Below the pieces are notes generated by a model that worked only from the letters and a program-made list of their open reading frames with translations, was not told where the DNA came from and ran no database searches. Both the position numbers and the translations under genes were made by a program. Below, piece after piece: positions 48,878 to 58,217 of a stretch of DNA of 64,000 nt. Origin of the DNA: Collinsella sp. (lineage in GTDB: Bacteria > Actinomycetota > Coriobacteriia > Coriobacteriales > Coriobacteriaceae); NCBI GenBank assembly GCA_029264355.1, contig JARIBW010000028.1, forward strand, positions 62,001 through 126,000. Direction: 5' to 3'. Within the stretch, counting starts at the first letter, position 1, and each line of letters starts with the position of its first letter.

Positions 48878-49315
48878 ATGCACGAGGGTTATTCCAAGGT
48901 ATTTGTCGCCCTTGACGGCACCGATCAGCAGGATTTCGTCCTTGCCCGCGCGATCAAGGTCGCCGCGAACAACGGCGCCGCGCTCGTCATCGGCCATGTC
49001 ATCGACTCCACGGCTCTCGAGTCCGCCGGCTCCTATCCCGCCGATCTGGTCCAGGGCCTGCAGGACGCCTTTGCCAACTCCATCTCCGCCCAGGTCGAGG
49101 AGGCCAAGGCCAATCCCGCCATCCCCTCCGTGGACGTCGTGATTCGCGCCGGCCGCATCCGCGAGACCCTGAAGGACGAGATGCTCGACGTCATCAAGCC
49201 CGACCTTGTCCTCTGCGGCGCCCGAGGCCTGTCCTCCATCAAGTACGCGCTGCTCGGCTCCATCTCGACGTTCCTGCTGCGCAACACCGACTGCGATATC
49301 TTGGTCGTCAAGTAG
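48878..49315 (+). CDS. Universal stress protein (UspA family)
   Basis: A 145-residue single Usp domain with SKVFVALDGTDQQDFVLARA at the N-terminus and the C-terminal ATP-binding-type motif CGARGLSSIKYALLGSISTF, ending in CDILVVK. AAGGAGG lies before the ATG. A plus-strand TATAAC (48810-48815) is a candidate -10. A terminator-like hairpin with a 10-bp stem lies at 49359-49384. The physiological role is not predictable. Confidence 0.92.
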   Translation: MHEGYSKVFVALDGTDQQDFVLARAIKVAANNGAALVIGHVIDSTALESAGSYPADLVQGLQDAFANSISAQVEEAKANPAIPSVDVVIRAGRIRETLKDEMLDVIKPDLVLCGARGLSSIKYALLGSISTFLLRNTDCDILVVK

Positions 49316-49358
49316 CGCAAAGCCGGATACGGCGCATCGCCATATGCCCCCAACTTAG

Positions 49359-49384
49359 AAGGCCGCCCCTTTTCGGGCGGTCTT
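49359..49384 (+). terminator. Terminator-like hairpin after the universal stress protein gene
   Basis: The stem AAGGCCGCCC / GGGCGGTCTT (one G-U pair) has a CTTTTC loop. The T-tract is short, so strength is uncertain. Confidence 0.6.
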
Positions 49385-49419
49385 CCCCACGTTCCCCGCG
49401 CCCCCTCAAATAGGTCAAC

Positions 49420-49460
49420 TGGGGACAGGTACAAATTGATGCAAATTGATGCGAATCGAG
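49420..49460. repeat. Short direct repeats with a GGGGACAGG motif
   Basis: GGGGACAGGTAC is followed by three near-copies of a 10-base unit (ACAAATTGAT, GCAAATTGAT, GCGAATCGAG), just after the convergent stop of the LacI-type gene. It resembles part of a dispersed REP-like element; compare 63438-63472. Confidence 0.45.
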
Positions 49461-49463
49461 ACG

Positions 49464-50483
49464 CTACGGGCGGGCGACGCTGGCGTTTTGGACGAGGCGC
49501 GGCGGGAGCACCCGCTCCTCGAACGGGATCGGCTCGCCATCCTTGGCCTCGACGCGGGCGAGCAGCAGCTCGAGCGCATGGTCGGCCAGCTCCTCGACGT
49601 CCTGTTCGATCGCGGTGAGCGCAGGTTCGAACAGCGCGTCGGCCGCCGAGTTGTCATAGCTCACGAGCGAGTAGTCGCGCGGCACGCGCTTGCCGTGCGC
49701 GTACAGGCATTTGAGCACGCCGAGGGCGATGTTATCGGAACTCGCGAAAATCGCCGTGGCATCTGAGGCCACGATGCGCTCGGCGGCACGGCAGCCGTCG
49801 GCGATATAGTAGTCGCTCTCGAAGACGAGATCGTCGCAAAAGGGCACGGAGGCCTCGGCGAACGCGCGCCGGCAGCCGGCCAGGCGATCGCGACCGGTGT
49901 GAGACGCGGTGTTCACCACGCACGCGATACGACGATGCCCCTCGTCGAGCAGATGCCGGGTCGCCAGGTACCCGCCGAGCTCGCTGTCGAAGCGGACCTT
50001 GTCGCCGGGCGCGCCCTCGATCGATCGATCGACCATCACCACGGGCACGATACCGGCCTCAAGCTGCTCCACGAGCAGCGGGACGGGTGAGACCTCCTCG
50101 GCGGCGACCAGGAAGATGCCATCGGCGCCGCGGTTGATCAGCAGGCGCACCAAGTCGGCGTCGTTTTCGGCCCTGCCATCGGAGTTCATGATGAACAGGG
50201 CGTATCCGCGTTCGCGGCAGCGCACCTCGAGGTTGCGGGCAAACGAGGAGAAGAAGCGGCTCATGATGTTCGGCACGATGAGGCCGAGCGTCCTCGACTG
50301 CTGCATGACGAGGCTGCGCGCGATCTGGTTGGGCACATAGCGCTTCTGCGCGGCGACCTCCTTGATGCGCCGGCGATTCTCATCCGAGATGCGGCAGGGA
50401 CGGTCGTTGAGGACGAGCGACACCGCCGATGGCGACAGCCCGACCTCCTGTGCGATTTCCTTGAGCGTGACCTTGGTCGCCAT
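49464..50483 (-). CDS. LacI/GalR-family transcriptional regulator
   Basis: A 339-residue repressor. The N-terminal HTH is VTLKEIAQEVGLSPSAVSLVL, followed by the hinge helix region (PNQIARSLVMQQSRTLGLIVP) and a sugar-binding-like effector domain. A GGGGGTG SD precedes the ATG. An inverted repeat (GAACG, 9 bases, CGTTC; 50501-50519) with an ACGTAC core lies just upstream and could be an autoregulatory operator. No transport or catabolic gene is adjacent, so its effector and targets are unknown. The nucleoside operon lies nearby but is not contiguous. Confidence 0.92.
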   Translation of the reverse strand: MATKVTLKEIAQEVGLSPSAVSLVLNDRPCRISDENRRRIKEVAAQKRYVPNQIARSLVMQQSRTLGLIVPNIMSRFFSSFARNLEVRCRERGYALFIMNSDGRAENDADLVRLLINRGADGIFLVAAEEVSPVPLLVEQLEAGIVPVVMVDRSIEGAPGDKVRFDSELGGYLATRHLLDEGHRRIACVVNTASHTGRDRLAGCRRAFAEASVPFCDDLVFESDYYIADGCRAAERIVASDATAIFASSDNIALGVLKCLYAHGKRVPRDYSLVSYDNSAADALFEPALTAIEQDVEELADHALELLLARVEAKDGEPIPFEERVLPPRLVQNASVARP

Positions 50484-50634
50484 GCTACACCCCCATAAAC
50501 GAACGAAGGACGTACGTTCCCATACGCCCGACGCCCCATTTTCCTCTTTTGCGGGTGATGGTCAACGCCTTTATCACTGAGCGGCGCCCCCTGTGCGACG
50601 GACGGTCGCCCCGTTGCGAACCCTCATGCGCAGA

Positions 50635-51699
50635 TCATTCGAAGTAGTGCATTTTGTTCGTCGGGAACGCGATGGTCACCGCGAAGTACTCCCCCGGCGC
50701 CGATTGCGCGCGCACCGCGAGCCCCATCTTGTCGCACAGACGCTTGACCAGGTACAGGCCCATTCCCGTGGCGCGCTTGCCCGTGCGGCCGTTCTCGCCG
50801 GTGAACCCGCGGTCGAACACGCGCACCAGATCGGCCTCCTCCACGCCGCAGCCGTTGTCGCGCACCTCCAGCTCGATCCGCTCGCCGGACAGCCCCTCGT
50901 CGCGCAAACGGCTTGAGAACACCATCTCGGCGCCCTCGCCCGCGGCGTACTTCACGCTGTTCTGAATGAGCTGTCCCAAGATGAAGTTCATCCATTTCTC
51001 GTCCGTGAACACCGTCTGCTCCAGGTCGATGCGATACGGCGCCACATGCGCCCCCATCAACACGCGCGCGTTGGCGCGCACCGCGTCACCCACGAGTTTT
51101 TGCAAGCTGTGGGGACGGATCAGGTAGTCGCGGTCGAGCGATTCGGATCGAGCGAAGAACAGCGCCTGCTCGATGAAGCCCTCGACGCGGTCGAGCTCCT
51201 CTCCGAGCGCCTCGGTCTTCTCGAGCAGCACCTCGCCCGTCTCGTCGGCGGGAAGGCCCTCCATGAGGTTCTCGAGCATGAGGTGGGCGGCGGCCAAGGG
51301 CGACTTCGCCTCGTGGACCCACGTCTCGACGTATTCGCGGTAATCCTGCGCCTGGCGTCGGTGCTCCGAGACGTCGTCGTTGGCGGCCTTCGAAACGGCG
51401 CTCAGAGCCTCGTAGGCGAGCCTGCCCTCCGGGTAGTCGGGCTCGTCCACCATCTCGAAGATCCACAGCGGATGCTCGACGTCGTCGATGCAGGCGGCGA
51501 GGTCTCCGTAGAACGGGCGCTTACGGCGGTAGTCGACGGCGATCGAGGCGACCGCCGCGGCGACGGCCACGCCGGCGACGAGCAGGGAGAGGGCCACGCT
51601 CGCACCCGAGACCAGCAAGACGAACGCACTGATGGCCGCAGCCGCGACCGACAGGGCCAGGGTGGGCCAATGCGACCCCATGAATTTGGCGAAGCTCAT
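50635..51699 (-). CDS. Intramembrane-sensing histidine kinase (BceS-like)
   Basis: A 354-residue kinase with two N-terminal membrane helices (about 9-50) joined by a very short loop and no extracellular sensor domain, the layout of intramembrane-sensing kinases. The phospho-acceptor region is YVETWVHEAKSPLAAAHL, and the ATPase domain has NSVKYA (N-box), EVRDNGCGVEEADLVRVFDRGF (G1/F) and TGMGLYLVKRL (G2). Relatives (BceS) detect peptide antibiotics through an adjacent ABC transporter, which is not found here. The ATG at 51697-51699 lies 11 bases after the response-regulator stop; the SD is weak. Confidence 0.88.
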   Translation of the reverse strand: MSFAKFMGSHWPTLALSVAAAAISAFVLLVSGASVALSLLVAGVAVAAAVASIAVDYRRKRPFYGDLAACIDDVEHPLWIFEMVDEPDYPEGRLAYEALSAVSKAANDDVSEHRRQAQDYREYVETWVHEAKSPLAAAHLMLENLMEGLPADETGEVLLEKTEALGEELDRVEGFIEQALFFARSESLDRDYLIRPHSLQKLVGDAVRANARVLMGAHVAPYRIDLEQTVFTDEKWMNFILGQLIQNSVKYAAGEGAEMVFSSRLRDEGLSGERIELEVRDNGCGVEEADLVRVFDRGFTGENGRTGKRATGMGLYLVKRLCDKMGLAVRAQSAPGEYFAVTIAFPTNKMHYFE

Positions 51700-51710
51700 A
51701 GCGGCCGCCC

Positions 51711-52385
51711 CTACACCGAGTACCCTCGCCCGCGGTGCGTGGCGAGGTAACCTGTGATGCCGACCTTCTCGAGTGTCGCGCGCAAGCGGTTGATATTCAC
51801 CGTGAGGGTGTTGTCGTCCACGAACGCGTCGGAGTCCCACAGGTCCCGCATGATGGCCTCTCGACTCACGATCGCGCCCGCATGACCGATGAGCAGGGAG
51901 AGGATGCGCATCTCGTTTTTGGTGAGCTCGACGCTCCGACCGGTGTCGATAGCGGTGGCCGTGGAGCGGGACAAGTCGAGCGAGAGGCCGTTGTGCACGA
52001 GTTCGTGAGAGGTCTCGCCGGAGCCGTGCACGCGTCGGAGCAGGGCTTGAACGCGCGCGACGAGCACACGGGCGCTATAGGGCTTGGGTATGAAATCATC
52101 CGCCCCCATGGTCATGCTCATGACCTCGTCGACCTCGGTCACGCGCGAGGTGAGCACGATGACGGGGATGTCGGACTGCTGGCGCAACTCGCGGCAGATG
52201 AGCTGACCGTCGGTGCCGGGCAGGGTGAGGTCGAGCAGCACGAGGTCGGGTCGGGCGGCGAGGATATCGTCGACCACGCGGTCGAACGTAAGGCAATAAG
52301 ATGCCTCGAAACCCTGACGCTCGAGAACCTCGATGACCTCGTTGCGGATGGGTGCGTCGTCCTCGACCACGAATATGCGCGCCAT
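51711..52385 (-). CDS. OmpR/PhoB-family response regulator (BceR-like)
   Basis: A 224-residue DNA-binding regulator. The receiver domain has VVEDDAPIRNEV, the phospho-acceptor Asp in VLLDLTLPGTDG and the switch Lys in PKPYSARVL. The winged-helix domain ends VNINRLRATLEKVGITGYLATHRGRGYSV. It is the partner of the kinase encoded 11 bases downstream. Its target operon is not obvious; a Bce-type transporter would be expected elsewhere in the genome. Confidence 0.92.
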   Translation of the reverse strand: MARIFVVEDDAPIRNEVIEVLERQGFEASYCLTFDRVVDDILAARPDLVLLDLTLPGTDGQLICRELRQQSDIPVIVLTSRVTEVDEVMSMTMGADDFIPKPYSARVLVARVQALLRRVHGSGETSHELVHNGLSLDLSRSTATAIDTGRSVELTKNEMRILSLLIGHAGAIVSREAIMRDLWDSDAFVDDNTLTVNINRLRATLEKVGITGYLATHRGRGYSV

Positions 52386-52463
52386 ATCCCGCCGCCCTCC
52401 TCTTCACTCGCCTTGGCGGCCATTGCGAAACGCCCGCCCGTATCGGTTTGGTCCATTATGACG

Positions 52464-52493
52464 CGACCCGCCGCGCATGAGAGCGGCGGGTCG
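52464..52493. other. Hairpin between the purH-linked unknown gene and the response-regulator gene
   Basis: A perfect 11-bp stem (CGACCCGCCGC / GCGGCGGGTCG) with an 8-base loop and no T-run. It probably marks the 3' end of the purH transcript. Confidence 0.5.
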
Positions 52494-52604
52494 ACGAGGT
52501 TTCAGCAATGTAAGCCTCATGGCCTCGGGCTGCGCCCGGAAGATGCCGAAGACGACGGCAGCGTGGGGGCGGCATGTCGGCGCGCACGCTCCGAACGAAC
52601 CGAG

Positions 52605-53348
52605 CTACTTGAAGAGCTTTGCCAGACCGTCTGCAAAGGCATGGGCCCGCGCGAGGGCCTCGGTGGGAACGGGCGCGGAAGCCGCCCGCCCATCTTCGAC
52701 CACCACGCCGTGCTCATCGGAGATGAGAAAGACCGCGACCGGCCCCACGACGGCGGCGAGGGCGTCGGCAACCCGGACAGCGCCTTTCAAGACGCGCACG
52801 ACCCTGAGTCCCTGCGTGGCGGCAAGCTGCTCCACGAGAGTCGCGGAACCGCAAAGATGCTCCCCGGGCTCGGCGAAGACCAGCACGCGCCCCCCGGGCG
52901 CCACCGCGGCCAGCAACTCGGGGGCGACACCGGTCGCGGCCTGCTCGCGGCGGGCCTCCTCCGCACGGCCGACCAAGGCATCGCGCGATCGATCGGCGAG
53001 CGGCTCATAGGGCCCCACGCTCATGAGCGCATCGCCGTTGACATCGATCACCGTCATGAGCACGCCGTTCGGATCTTGATAGTCGCCCGCGGCGAGAGAC
53101 CATTCGACGTGCTGCTTGGCCCAGGAGAGCATGTTGGTGGTGAGCGGGGCGCCGTTCACCACGCGCTGGGAGAGCGCCCGGATGTGCCTGTTCAGCATGG
53201 GCACGGCTCGGCGGGCCATGCGCCAGCGGCACACGAGCGCCGGCGCGGCGAGCTCGAACCTGCCACCGCCGCGCTCCTGCTCCGCGCAGAACCGCTCATA
53301 TGTGGCGCACTCCTCAACTGAATTGAAAAACGGCTCGAGCTCGCTCAA
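52605..53348 (-). CDS. Hypothetical protein downstream of purH
   Basis: A 247-residue soluble protein that I do not recognise. The first 70 residues are rich in Arg, Glu and Cys (VEECATYERFCAEQERGGG); the middle holds VLMTVIDVNGDALMSVGPYE; the C-terminal half is Ala/Val-rich with a Rossmann-like alternation (GGRVLVFAEPGEHLCGSATLVEQLA). There is no signal peptide and no membrane segment. The start is TTG at 53346-53348 with GAGAGGAG five bases upstream. It follows purH by 53 bases on the same strand and is probably cotranscribed with it. Confidence 0.75.
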   Translation of the reverse strand: MSELEPFFNSVEECATYERFCAEQERGGGRFELAAPALVCRWRMARRAVPMLNRHIRALSQRVVNGAPLTTNMLSWAKQHVEWSLAAGDYQDPNGVLMTVIDVNGDALMSVGPYEPLADRSRDALVGRAEEARREQAATGVAPELLAAVAPGGRVLVFAEPGEHLCGSATLVEQLAATQGLRVVRVLKGAVRVADALAAVVGPVAVFLISDEHGVVVEDGRAASAPVPTEALARAHAFADGLAKLFK

Positions 53349-53401
53349 GGTTGCTCCTCTCGTGTTGCGTGCGGTTGCGAACGGGTGCCTGGAGAGGGCG
53401 A

Positions 53402-55042
53402 CTAGTGGCGGAAGTGGCGGGTGCCGGTGAAGACCATCGCGATGCCGTGCTCGTTGCAGGCGTCGATGGACTCCTCGTCGCGCACGGAGCCGCCGGGCTG
53501 GATGATGGCGGTCACGCCGTGGGCGGCCAGGGTGTCCACGTTATCCCGGAACGGGAAGAAGGCGTCGGAGGCGCAGGCGTAGCCACCGGCCTCCTGGCCG
53601 AGGCGCTCGCAGACCTCATCGGCGCGCTGGCAGGCCAGCAGCGCGGAATCGACGCGATTGGGCTGACCGGGGCCCATGCCGATGCCCATCTCGTTCTTGG
53701 CGATGAGGATGGCGTTGGACTTGACGGTCTTGCAGACCTTCCAGGCGAACATGAGGTCGCGCATCTCGGCATCCGTGGGCTTGCGCTCCGTGGGGAACGT
53801 GAAGGTCGCGGGATCCTCCTCGACCGTGTCCACGCGCTGGACGAGCATACCGCCGTCGACGGTGCGCATCTCGAGCTTTGCGTGGCCCGCGGCGCCGCCG
53901 GTGGCCAGCACGCGCAGGTTGGCGCGCTTGGAGAGGCGCTCGAGGGCCTCGGGCGTGAAGCTCGGGGCGATGAGGACCTCGACGAAGAGCTTGTCACGGT
54001 CGGCGAAGTGCTCGACGAGCGACAGCGGGACCTCGCGATTGACGGCGACGATGCCGCCGAAGGCGCTCTTGGGATCGCAGGCGAAGGCGCGGTCGTAGGC
54101 CTCGGTCACGTCGGCGGCCACGGCGGAACCGCAGGGGTTCTGGTGCTTGAGGATCACCACGCCGGGCTCACCGAGCTCACGCACGGCGTTCCATGCGGCC
54201 TCGGCGTCGAGGAAGTTGTTGTAGGACAGCGGTTTGCCCTGGAGCTGCTCGGCTCCCACGAGCGGGGCCTTCGAGGAGAAAAGCGGGGCGTTGGCGGCGT
54301 CGAAGCGATAGACCGCGGCGGCCTGATGCGGGTTCTCGCCGTAACGCAGGTCCTGGGCCTTCTCGAGCTTGAAAGACATCGCGGCGGGAGCGGCGAACTC
54401 GCCATCGGCGGTGAGGACCGCGTCGGTGCGGCCAGACTCGGCCCGGGCGGCGAGCCAGGTGGAGATGGCGCCGTCATAGGCGGCCGTGGTGGTGTAGACC
54501 TTCACCTGGAGGTGGCGACGGGTCGCGAGCGTGGTGGCTCCGTCGTTGGCGCGCATCTCGGCGAGGACCGTCTCATAATCGGCCGGGTCGCAGACCACGG
54601 TCACGGCATCGGCGTTCTTGGCGGCGGAGCGCAGCATGGAGGGGCCACCGATATCGATGTGCTCGATGGCGTCCGCGAAAGTGACGTCGGGGTCGGCGAC
54701 GGTCTTCTCGAACTCATAGAGGTTCACGACCACCATGTCGATCATGCCGATGCCGTGCTCGGCGGCCTCGGCCATGTGCCGCTCGGAATCGCGACGGGCC
54801 AGCAAGCCGCCGTGGACCTTGGGGTGCAGCGTCTTGACGCGGCCGTCCATCATCTCGGGGAACCCGGTGTACTCCTCGATGGGCGTCACGGGAACGCCGC
54901 CGTCGACCAGAGCCTTTGCCGTACCGCCGGTCGAGATGATCTCGACACCGAACTCCTCCTTGAGCGCGCGGGCGAACTCGACCACGCCGGTCTTGTCCGT
55001 CACCGAGATCAACGCGCGGGAAACCTTCCCCTGGGAAGCCAT
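53402..55042 (-). CDS. purH: Bifunctional AICAR transformylase / IMP cyclohydrolase
   Basis: Catalyses the last two steps of purine synthesis, AICAR to FAICAR to IMP. It has 546 residues. The N-terminal MGS-like cyclohydrolase domain has [28 protein letters not shown] and [21 protein letters not shown]; the C-terminal transformylase domain has [26 protein letters not shown] and the C-terminal [31 protein letters not shown] lies four bases before the ATG. It is divergent from a GNAT gene, and no other pur gene is adjacent. A minus-strand TACAGT lies in the upstream region. Confidence 0.96.
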   Translation of the reverse strand: MASQGKVSRALISVTDKTGVVEFARALKEEFGVEIISTGGTAKALVDGGVPVTPIEEYTGFPEMMDGRVKTLHPKVHGGLLARRDSERHMAEAAEHGIGMIDMVVVNLYEFEKTVADPDVTFADAIEHIDIGGPSMLRSAAKNADAVTVVCDPADYETVLAEMRANDGATTLATRRHLQVKVYTTTAAYDGAISTWLAARAESGRTDAVLTADGEFAAPAAMSFKLEKAQDLRYGENPHQAAAVYRFDAANAPLFSSKAPLVGAEQLQGKPLSYNNFLDAEAAWNAVRELGEPGVVILKHQNPCGSAVAADVTEAYDRAFACDPKSAFGGIVAVNREVPLSLVEHFADRDKLFVEVLIAPSFTPEALERLSKRANLRVLATGGAAGHAKLEMRTVDGGMLVQRVDTVEEDPATFTFPTERKPTDAEMRDLMFAWKVCKTVKSNAILIAKNEMGIGMGPGQPNRVDSALLACQRADEVCERLGQEAGGYACASDAFFPFRDNVDTLAAHGVTAIIQPGGSVRDEESIDACNEHGIAMVFTGTRHFRH

Positions 55043-55277
55043 GGACCCTCCTTAGCACAGGTGGGGCCGCCTCATCATGCGACCCCCCGTTACATACACC
55101 CCTACTGTACCGCAGGCACAGCGCCGCGCGCGGCTCACCGAGGGCCCTTTTGAGTTGCCTGCCGAGAAAACATGGCCTTTGCGCGGAGAATCTGAGAGGG
55201 CGGTGAGACTTCACGCGTACGACACACACGGCCCGCGGGCAGGTGGTACAAACAGTGGAGAAATGACAGGAGGTTCC

Positions 55278-55913
55278 ATGGTCTCGCGCGTCACGTACCG
55301 ACCCTTCGAGGAAGAAGACTTCGAAGAGCTTGCCGCCATCTTGCAGCAAGCTTGGCACAACGAGGGCCCCTCGCCCGAATACGGCTTTCTCGAGGCGTGC
55401 AACGACCTTTCCTATTCGCTTTCCATTTCCACGTTCTCCCAAGTCGCGCTTGTCGACGACAAGCCGTGCGGCGTCGTCCTCGCCTGCCCCGACTCCTCGC
55501 GCCCACGCGCGAACAAACGCTGGTTCACCATCTCCAAGGAGTATTTCCGCCGCATGCGCGAGCTCGAGCCGGAGGCGGCGGCGGCATACTGGCACGGCGT
55601 CCAGCTGACCGAGTCCAAGAACGACTCGCTGCTCGCCAAGAGCGGCTACGCCGGTTCGACCGAGATCACCCTGCTCGCCGTGAGCAGCTCCGCACGCGGC
55701 ATGGGCATCGGCAGCGTGCTGGTGGACGCCGCGACGACCTACCTCACCGAGCTCGGCGCCAACCGCGCCTTCCTCTACACCGATACCGACTGCACCTGGC
55801 AGTTCTACGAGCACCACGGCTTCAAGCGCGCCGGCACGTACCGCAGCACGCGCGATGAACGCCGACTGCTCCCCAAGGAGATGTACGTCTACGGGCTCGA
55901 TTTGAGCGCATAG
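55278..55913 (+). CDS. GNAT-family N-acetyltransferase
   Basis: A 211-residue protein with the GNAT core: TEITLLAVSSSARGMGIGSVLVDAA (acetyl-CoA-binding Q/RxxGxG/A motif as ARGMGIG) and FYEHHGFKRAGTY near the C-terminus. The N-terminal part (FEEEDFEELAAILQQAWH) is a typical substrate-side start. The ATG has CAGGAGG four bases upstream. It is monocistronic, between divergent purH and a bidirectional terminator. The acceptor substrate is unknown. Confidence 0.9.
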   Translation: MVSRVTYRPFEEEDFEELAAILQQAWHNEGPSPEYGFLEACNDLSYSLSISTFSQVALVDDKPCGVVLACPDSSRPRANKRWFTISKEYFRRMRELEPEAAAAYWHGVQLTESKNDSLLAKSGYAGSTEITLLAVSSSARGMGIGSVLVDAATTYLTELGANRAFLYTDTDCTWQFYEHHGFKRAGTYRSTRDERRLLPKEMYVYGLDLSA

Positions 55914-55978
55914 GGCCGTCGCTCGGAACCTCGCATTCCCCGCTCGATCTCGGGGGCCCACACGTCCCGCTGCGCATC

Positions 55979-56020
55979 GCAAGCGCCCCGGCATCCATAT
56001 GGATTGCCGGGGCGCTTTCA
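55979..56020. terminator. Bidirectional terminator between the GNAT and DUF2207 genes
   Basis: A 12-bp perfect stem (AAGCGCCCCGGC / GCCGGGGCGCTT) caps a second inner palindrome (ATCCATATGGAT) and is flanked by short A and T runs. It lies between convergent genes. Confidence 0.85.
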
Positions 56021-56085
56021 CCTGCATGGGAGCCGCGGGCGCGGCATGTTCGCGCGCGGGCGGGAGCCGGGCCGTGGGGCACCGA

Positions 56086-58059
56086 CTAGAACGTACCCCC
56101 GCCGCCCCCGCCGACGCCGCCGCCCCCGCCGCCGGAGAAGCCGCCGCCGAATCCGGACCCCGAACTGTTGGAGCTCGAGGACAGCTCATTTACCGTTGCC
56201 TGATACGCATCGTGCAGGTCGCCCATGGGGGAATGCAGGCCGCCATGGGAGTAGTACCACCAATAGCTGGGATAATGATACGTGCCATCCTCATCCATGC
56301 GGCGATCGACGGGCACGGAGTCGGCCAGCCGGCGCAGGACCTCCTCGCTCACGCCGAACGCAGCGGCGAGCACGAGCATCTTGCTCCACAGGATGAGATC
56401 GTCGGGCACGGCCTCGTCCAAGTTGGTGAAATCCACGAGCCAGCGCTCGAGCGCCCGGCAGCGGGTACGGAGCTCCACCGCCTCGGCGGAATACTGCTTG
56501 GCACCGCCCGCCACCACCGCAGACGCGATCGCCAAGGCGATACCCGCCAAGACGAACGGCAGCGAGGCGCCGTCGGTCATCACGATGAGGAAAATCCCGA
56601 TGAGCGTCACCGCCACTGGGGCGAAGATGAACCCCGCCCGGAACATGATCGACACGTGGTCCGTGAGGTCTCGGCGCTCGAGCTCGGCCTCCACGCTCCC
56701 CTTGAAGTCCTCCATGCATTCGCCCGCGGTCTCCAGGTTCTGGAGCTCGCCGAACCGCATCCGATCGCCGTTCTTGGCGTTCGGTCCGAAATACAAGTCG
56801 ATCGCCGCCCCGTCGATCGGGCTCGCGACCCGCTCCCGAGCGACGAGTTCGATCGAGTAGTCCTCGACCTTTTTCTCCCCGAGGCCCAGAAAACGGCTTT
56901 CCGTTCGGTCATCGTGCTCGATCTTGATCACGCGGTCGTCGGTGAGTTTCATGAGCGTCGCCACAAACGCGCAGTCCTTCACCGCCCCATCGTGAACCAA
57001 TGCGGACAATACCGCCGGATGATCGTCTGACGGCAAGTCGCGGAAGTACGTCTCCTCGAACACGGGCTTGGGGCTTGCGTACTTCGTCCTGCGCAGATGC
57101 ACCGCCAAGACGAGCAGGCCGGCGGGCACCGCCGTGAACACGACGGCGATGGCCGCCGAGATGAAGCGAGCCCGCGCGCGCTGGGCGTTGGCCTCGTCGG
57201 CCCAGCGCGCCTCCTCGGAAAGGATCGTGTCCAGGCGCGCCGATCCCGAGGGAGAGAGGCCCGGCACCCAGTCCGCGGGAAAGGCGACGCGCACCTCGGC
57301 GAACTGCCCGGAGCGAACGGTCGGGGCATCGAGTCTGACGTGCGGGTCGGCAGGGCTCTCGACATCGAGGGAGACTTCTCCGTCCAAGGGACCGTGGCCC
57401 CATGCGCGCAGGTTCGCCGTTTCGTCCCCCACGGTCACGGGCGTGGCGCGGCCGGCTCCGGCGAAGGTGACGTCGAGACTCACGTCCTCGGCATCCTCCT
57501 CCCACTCGGGACCGATGAACTTCCAATACAGCTCCGCCGTATCGGGCCAGGCCATGACGGCGCCCTCGATCATATAAGACACCCAAAGCGTCACCTCGCC
57601 CCCGTTGGCGCGCGGCACGAACACCTTGAGCCGCAACGAGTCGGATTCGTTCTCGACCGTGTACACGTGCCGGTCGCCCGGATTGGCGAGGCTGACTTCG
57701 CGCATCTGCTCGGCCTCGTGACGTGCCTCATCCACGTCGGCGGGGGCGCCGTTCAGCTCCTGCACGCCGAGCACCGTCACCGACGAAGGCCAACCCTGTG
57801 CGTTCTGCGCACGGGGGATATCCCAAAACACGCCGTTGACCGTGTCCTCGAACTGGAAGGTCCGCGCCTCGGTGACGAACAGGTCGCCGTTCTTCGCGAC
57901 CTGCGCCTCGATATGCACGCGCGGGAGCGCATACGTGTCCGCATGCGCGGCGGCGGGAAACATCGCGATCACCGCCCATGCAAGGCATGCGATCAAGGCG
58001 GCCAAGGGCAATGTGCGGTGCACGGCGCGGTTGCGCGGGCGAATCGGCGAGCTGGACAT
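56086..58059 (-). CDS. DUF2207 membrane protein with Gly-rich C-terminus
   Basis: A 657-residue exported membrane protein. It has an N-terminal signal/TM (about 15-40, ending AAAHA), a large extracytoplasmic DUF2207 domain (YALPRVHIEAQVAKNGDLFVTEARTF onward), one TM at about 305-325, a cytoplasmic domain, two TMs at about 490-535, and a C-terminal tail of Ser and Gly (GGGFSGGGGGG type). This is the usual architecture of the family, whose function is unknown. GGAGAAAGG precedes the ATG at 58057-58059. It is monocistronic, divergent from ferritin. Confidence 0.9.
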   Translation of the reverse strand: MSSSPIRPRNRAVHRTLPLAALIACLAWAVIAMFPAAAHADTYALPRVHIEAQVAKNGDLFVTEARTFQFEDTVNGVFWDIPRAQNAQGWPSSVTVLGVQELNGAPADVDEARHEAEQMREVSLANPGDRHVYTVENESDSLRLKVFVPRANGGEVTLWVSYMIEGAVMAWPDTAELYWKFIGPEWEEDAEDVSLDVTFAGAGRATPVTVGDETANLRAWGHGPLDGEVSLDVESPADPHVRLDAPTVRSGQFAEVRVAFPADWVPGLSPSGSARLDTILSEEARWADEANAQRARARFISAAIAVVFTAVPAGLLVLAVHLRRTKYASPKPVFEETYFRDLPSDDHPAVLSALVHDGAVKDCAFVATLMKLTDDRVIKIEHDDRTESRFLGLGEKKVEDYSIELVARERVASPIDGAAIDLYFGPNAKNGDRMRFGELQNLETAGECMEDFKGSVEAELERRDLTDHVSIMFRAGFIFAPVAVTLIGIFLIVMTDGASLPFVLAGIALAIASAVVAGGAKQYSAEAVELRTRCRALERWLVDFTNLDEAVPDDLILWSKMLVLAAAFGVSEEVLRRLADSVPVDRRMDEDGTYHYPSYWWYYSHGGLHSPMGDLHDAYQATVNELSSSSNSSGSGFGGGFSGGGGGGVGGGGGGTF

Positions 58060-58217
58060 GAGGGGCGCCTTTCTCCAAAACGAACATGCAGACATTGTAC
58101 TCGCGCACGGCCCACTCAAAATGGGCCCATCCGCAAACGGCCGAGTTCGCCGCGCACCCGCATGCGAGCCTATACTGGATGAGACCCGTATGGCCCGACG
58201 CGAGAAAGGGACTGCAG

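Noticed and set aside
53351-55153. A 600-codon plus-strand frame opposite purH
   Set aside because: Antisense shadow; PurH on the minus strand has all family motifs and a perfect SD.
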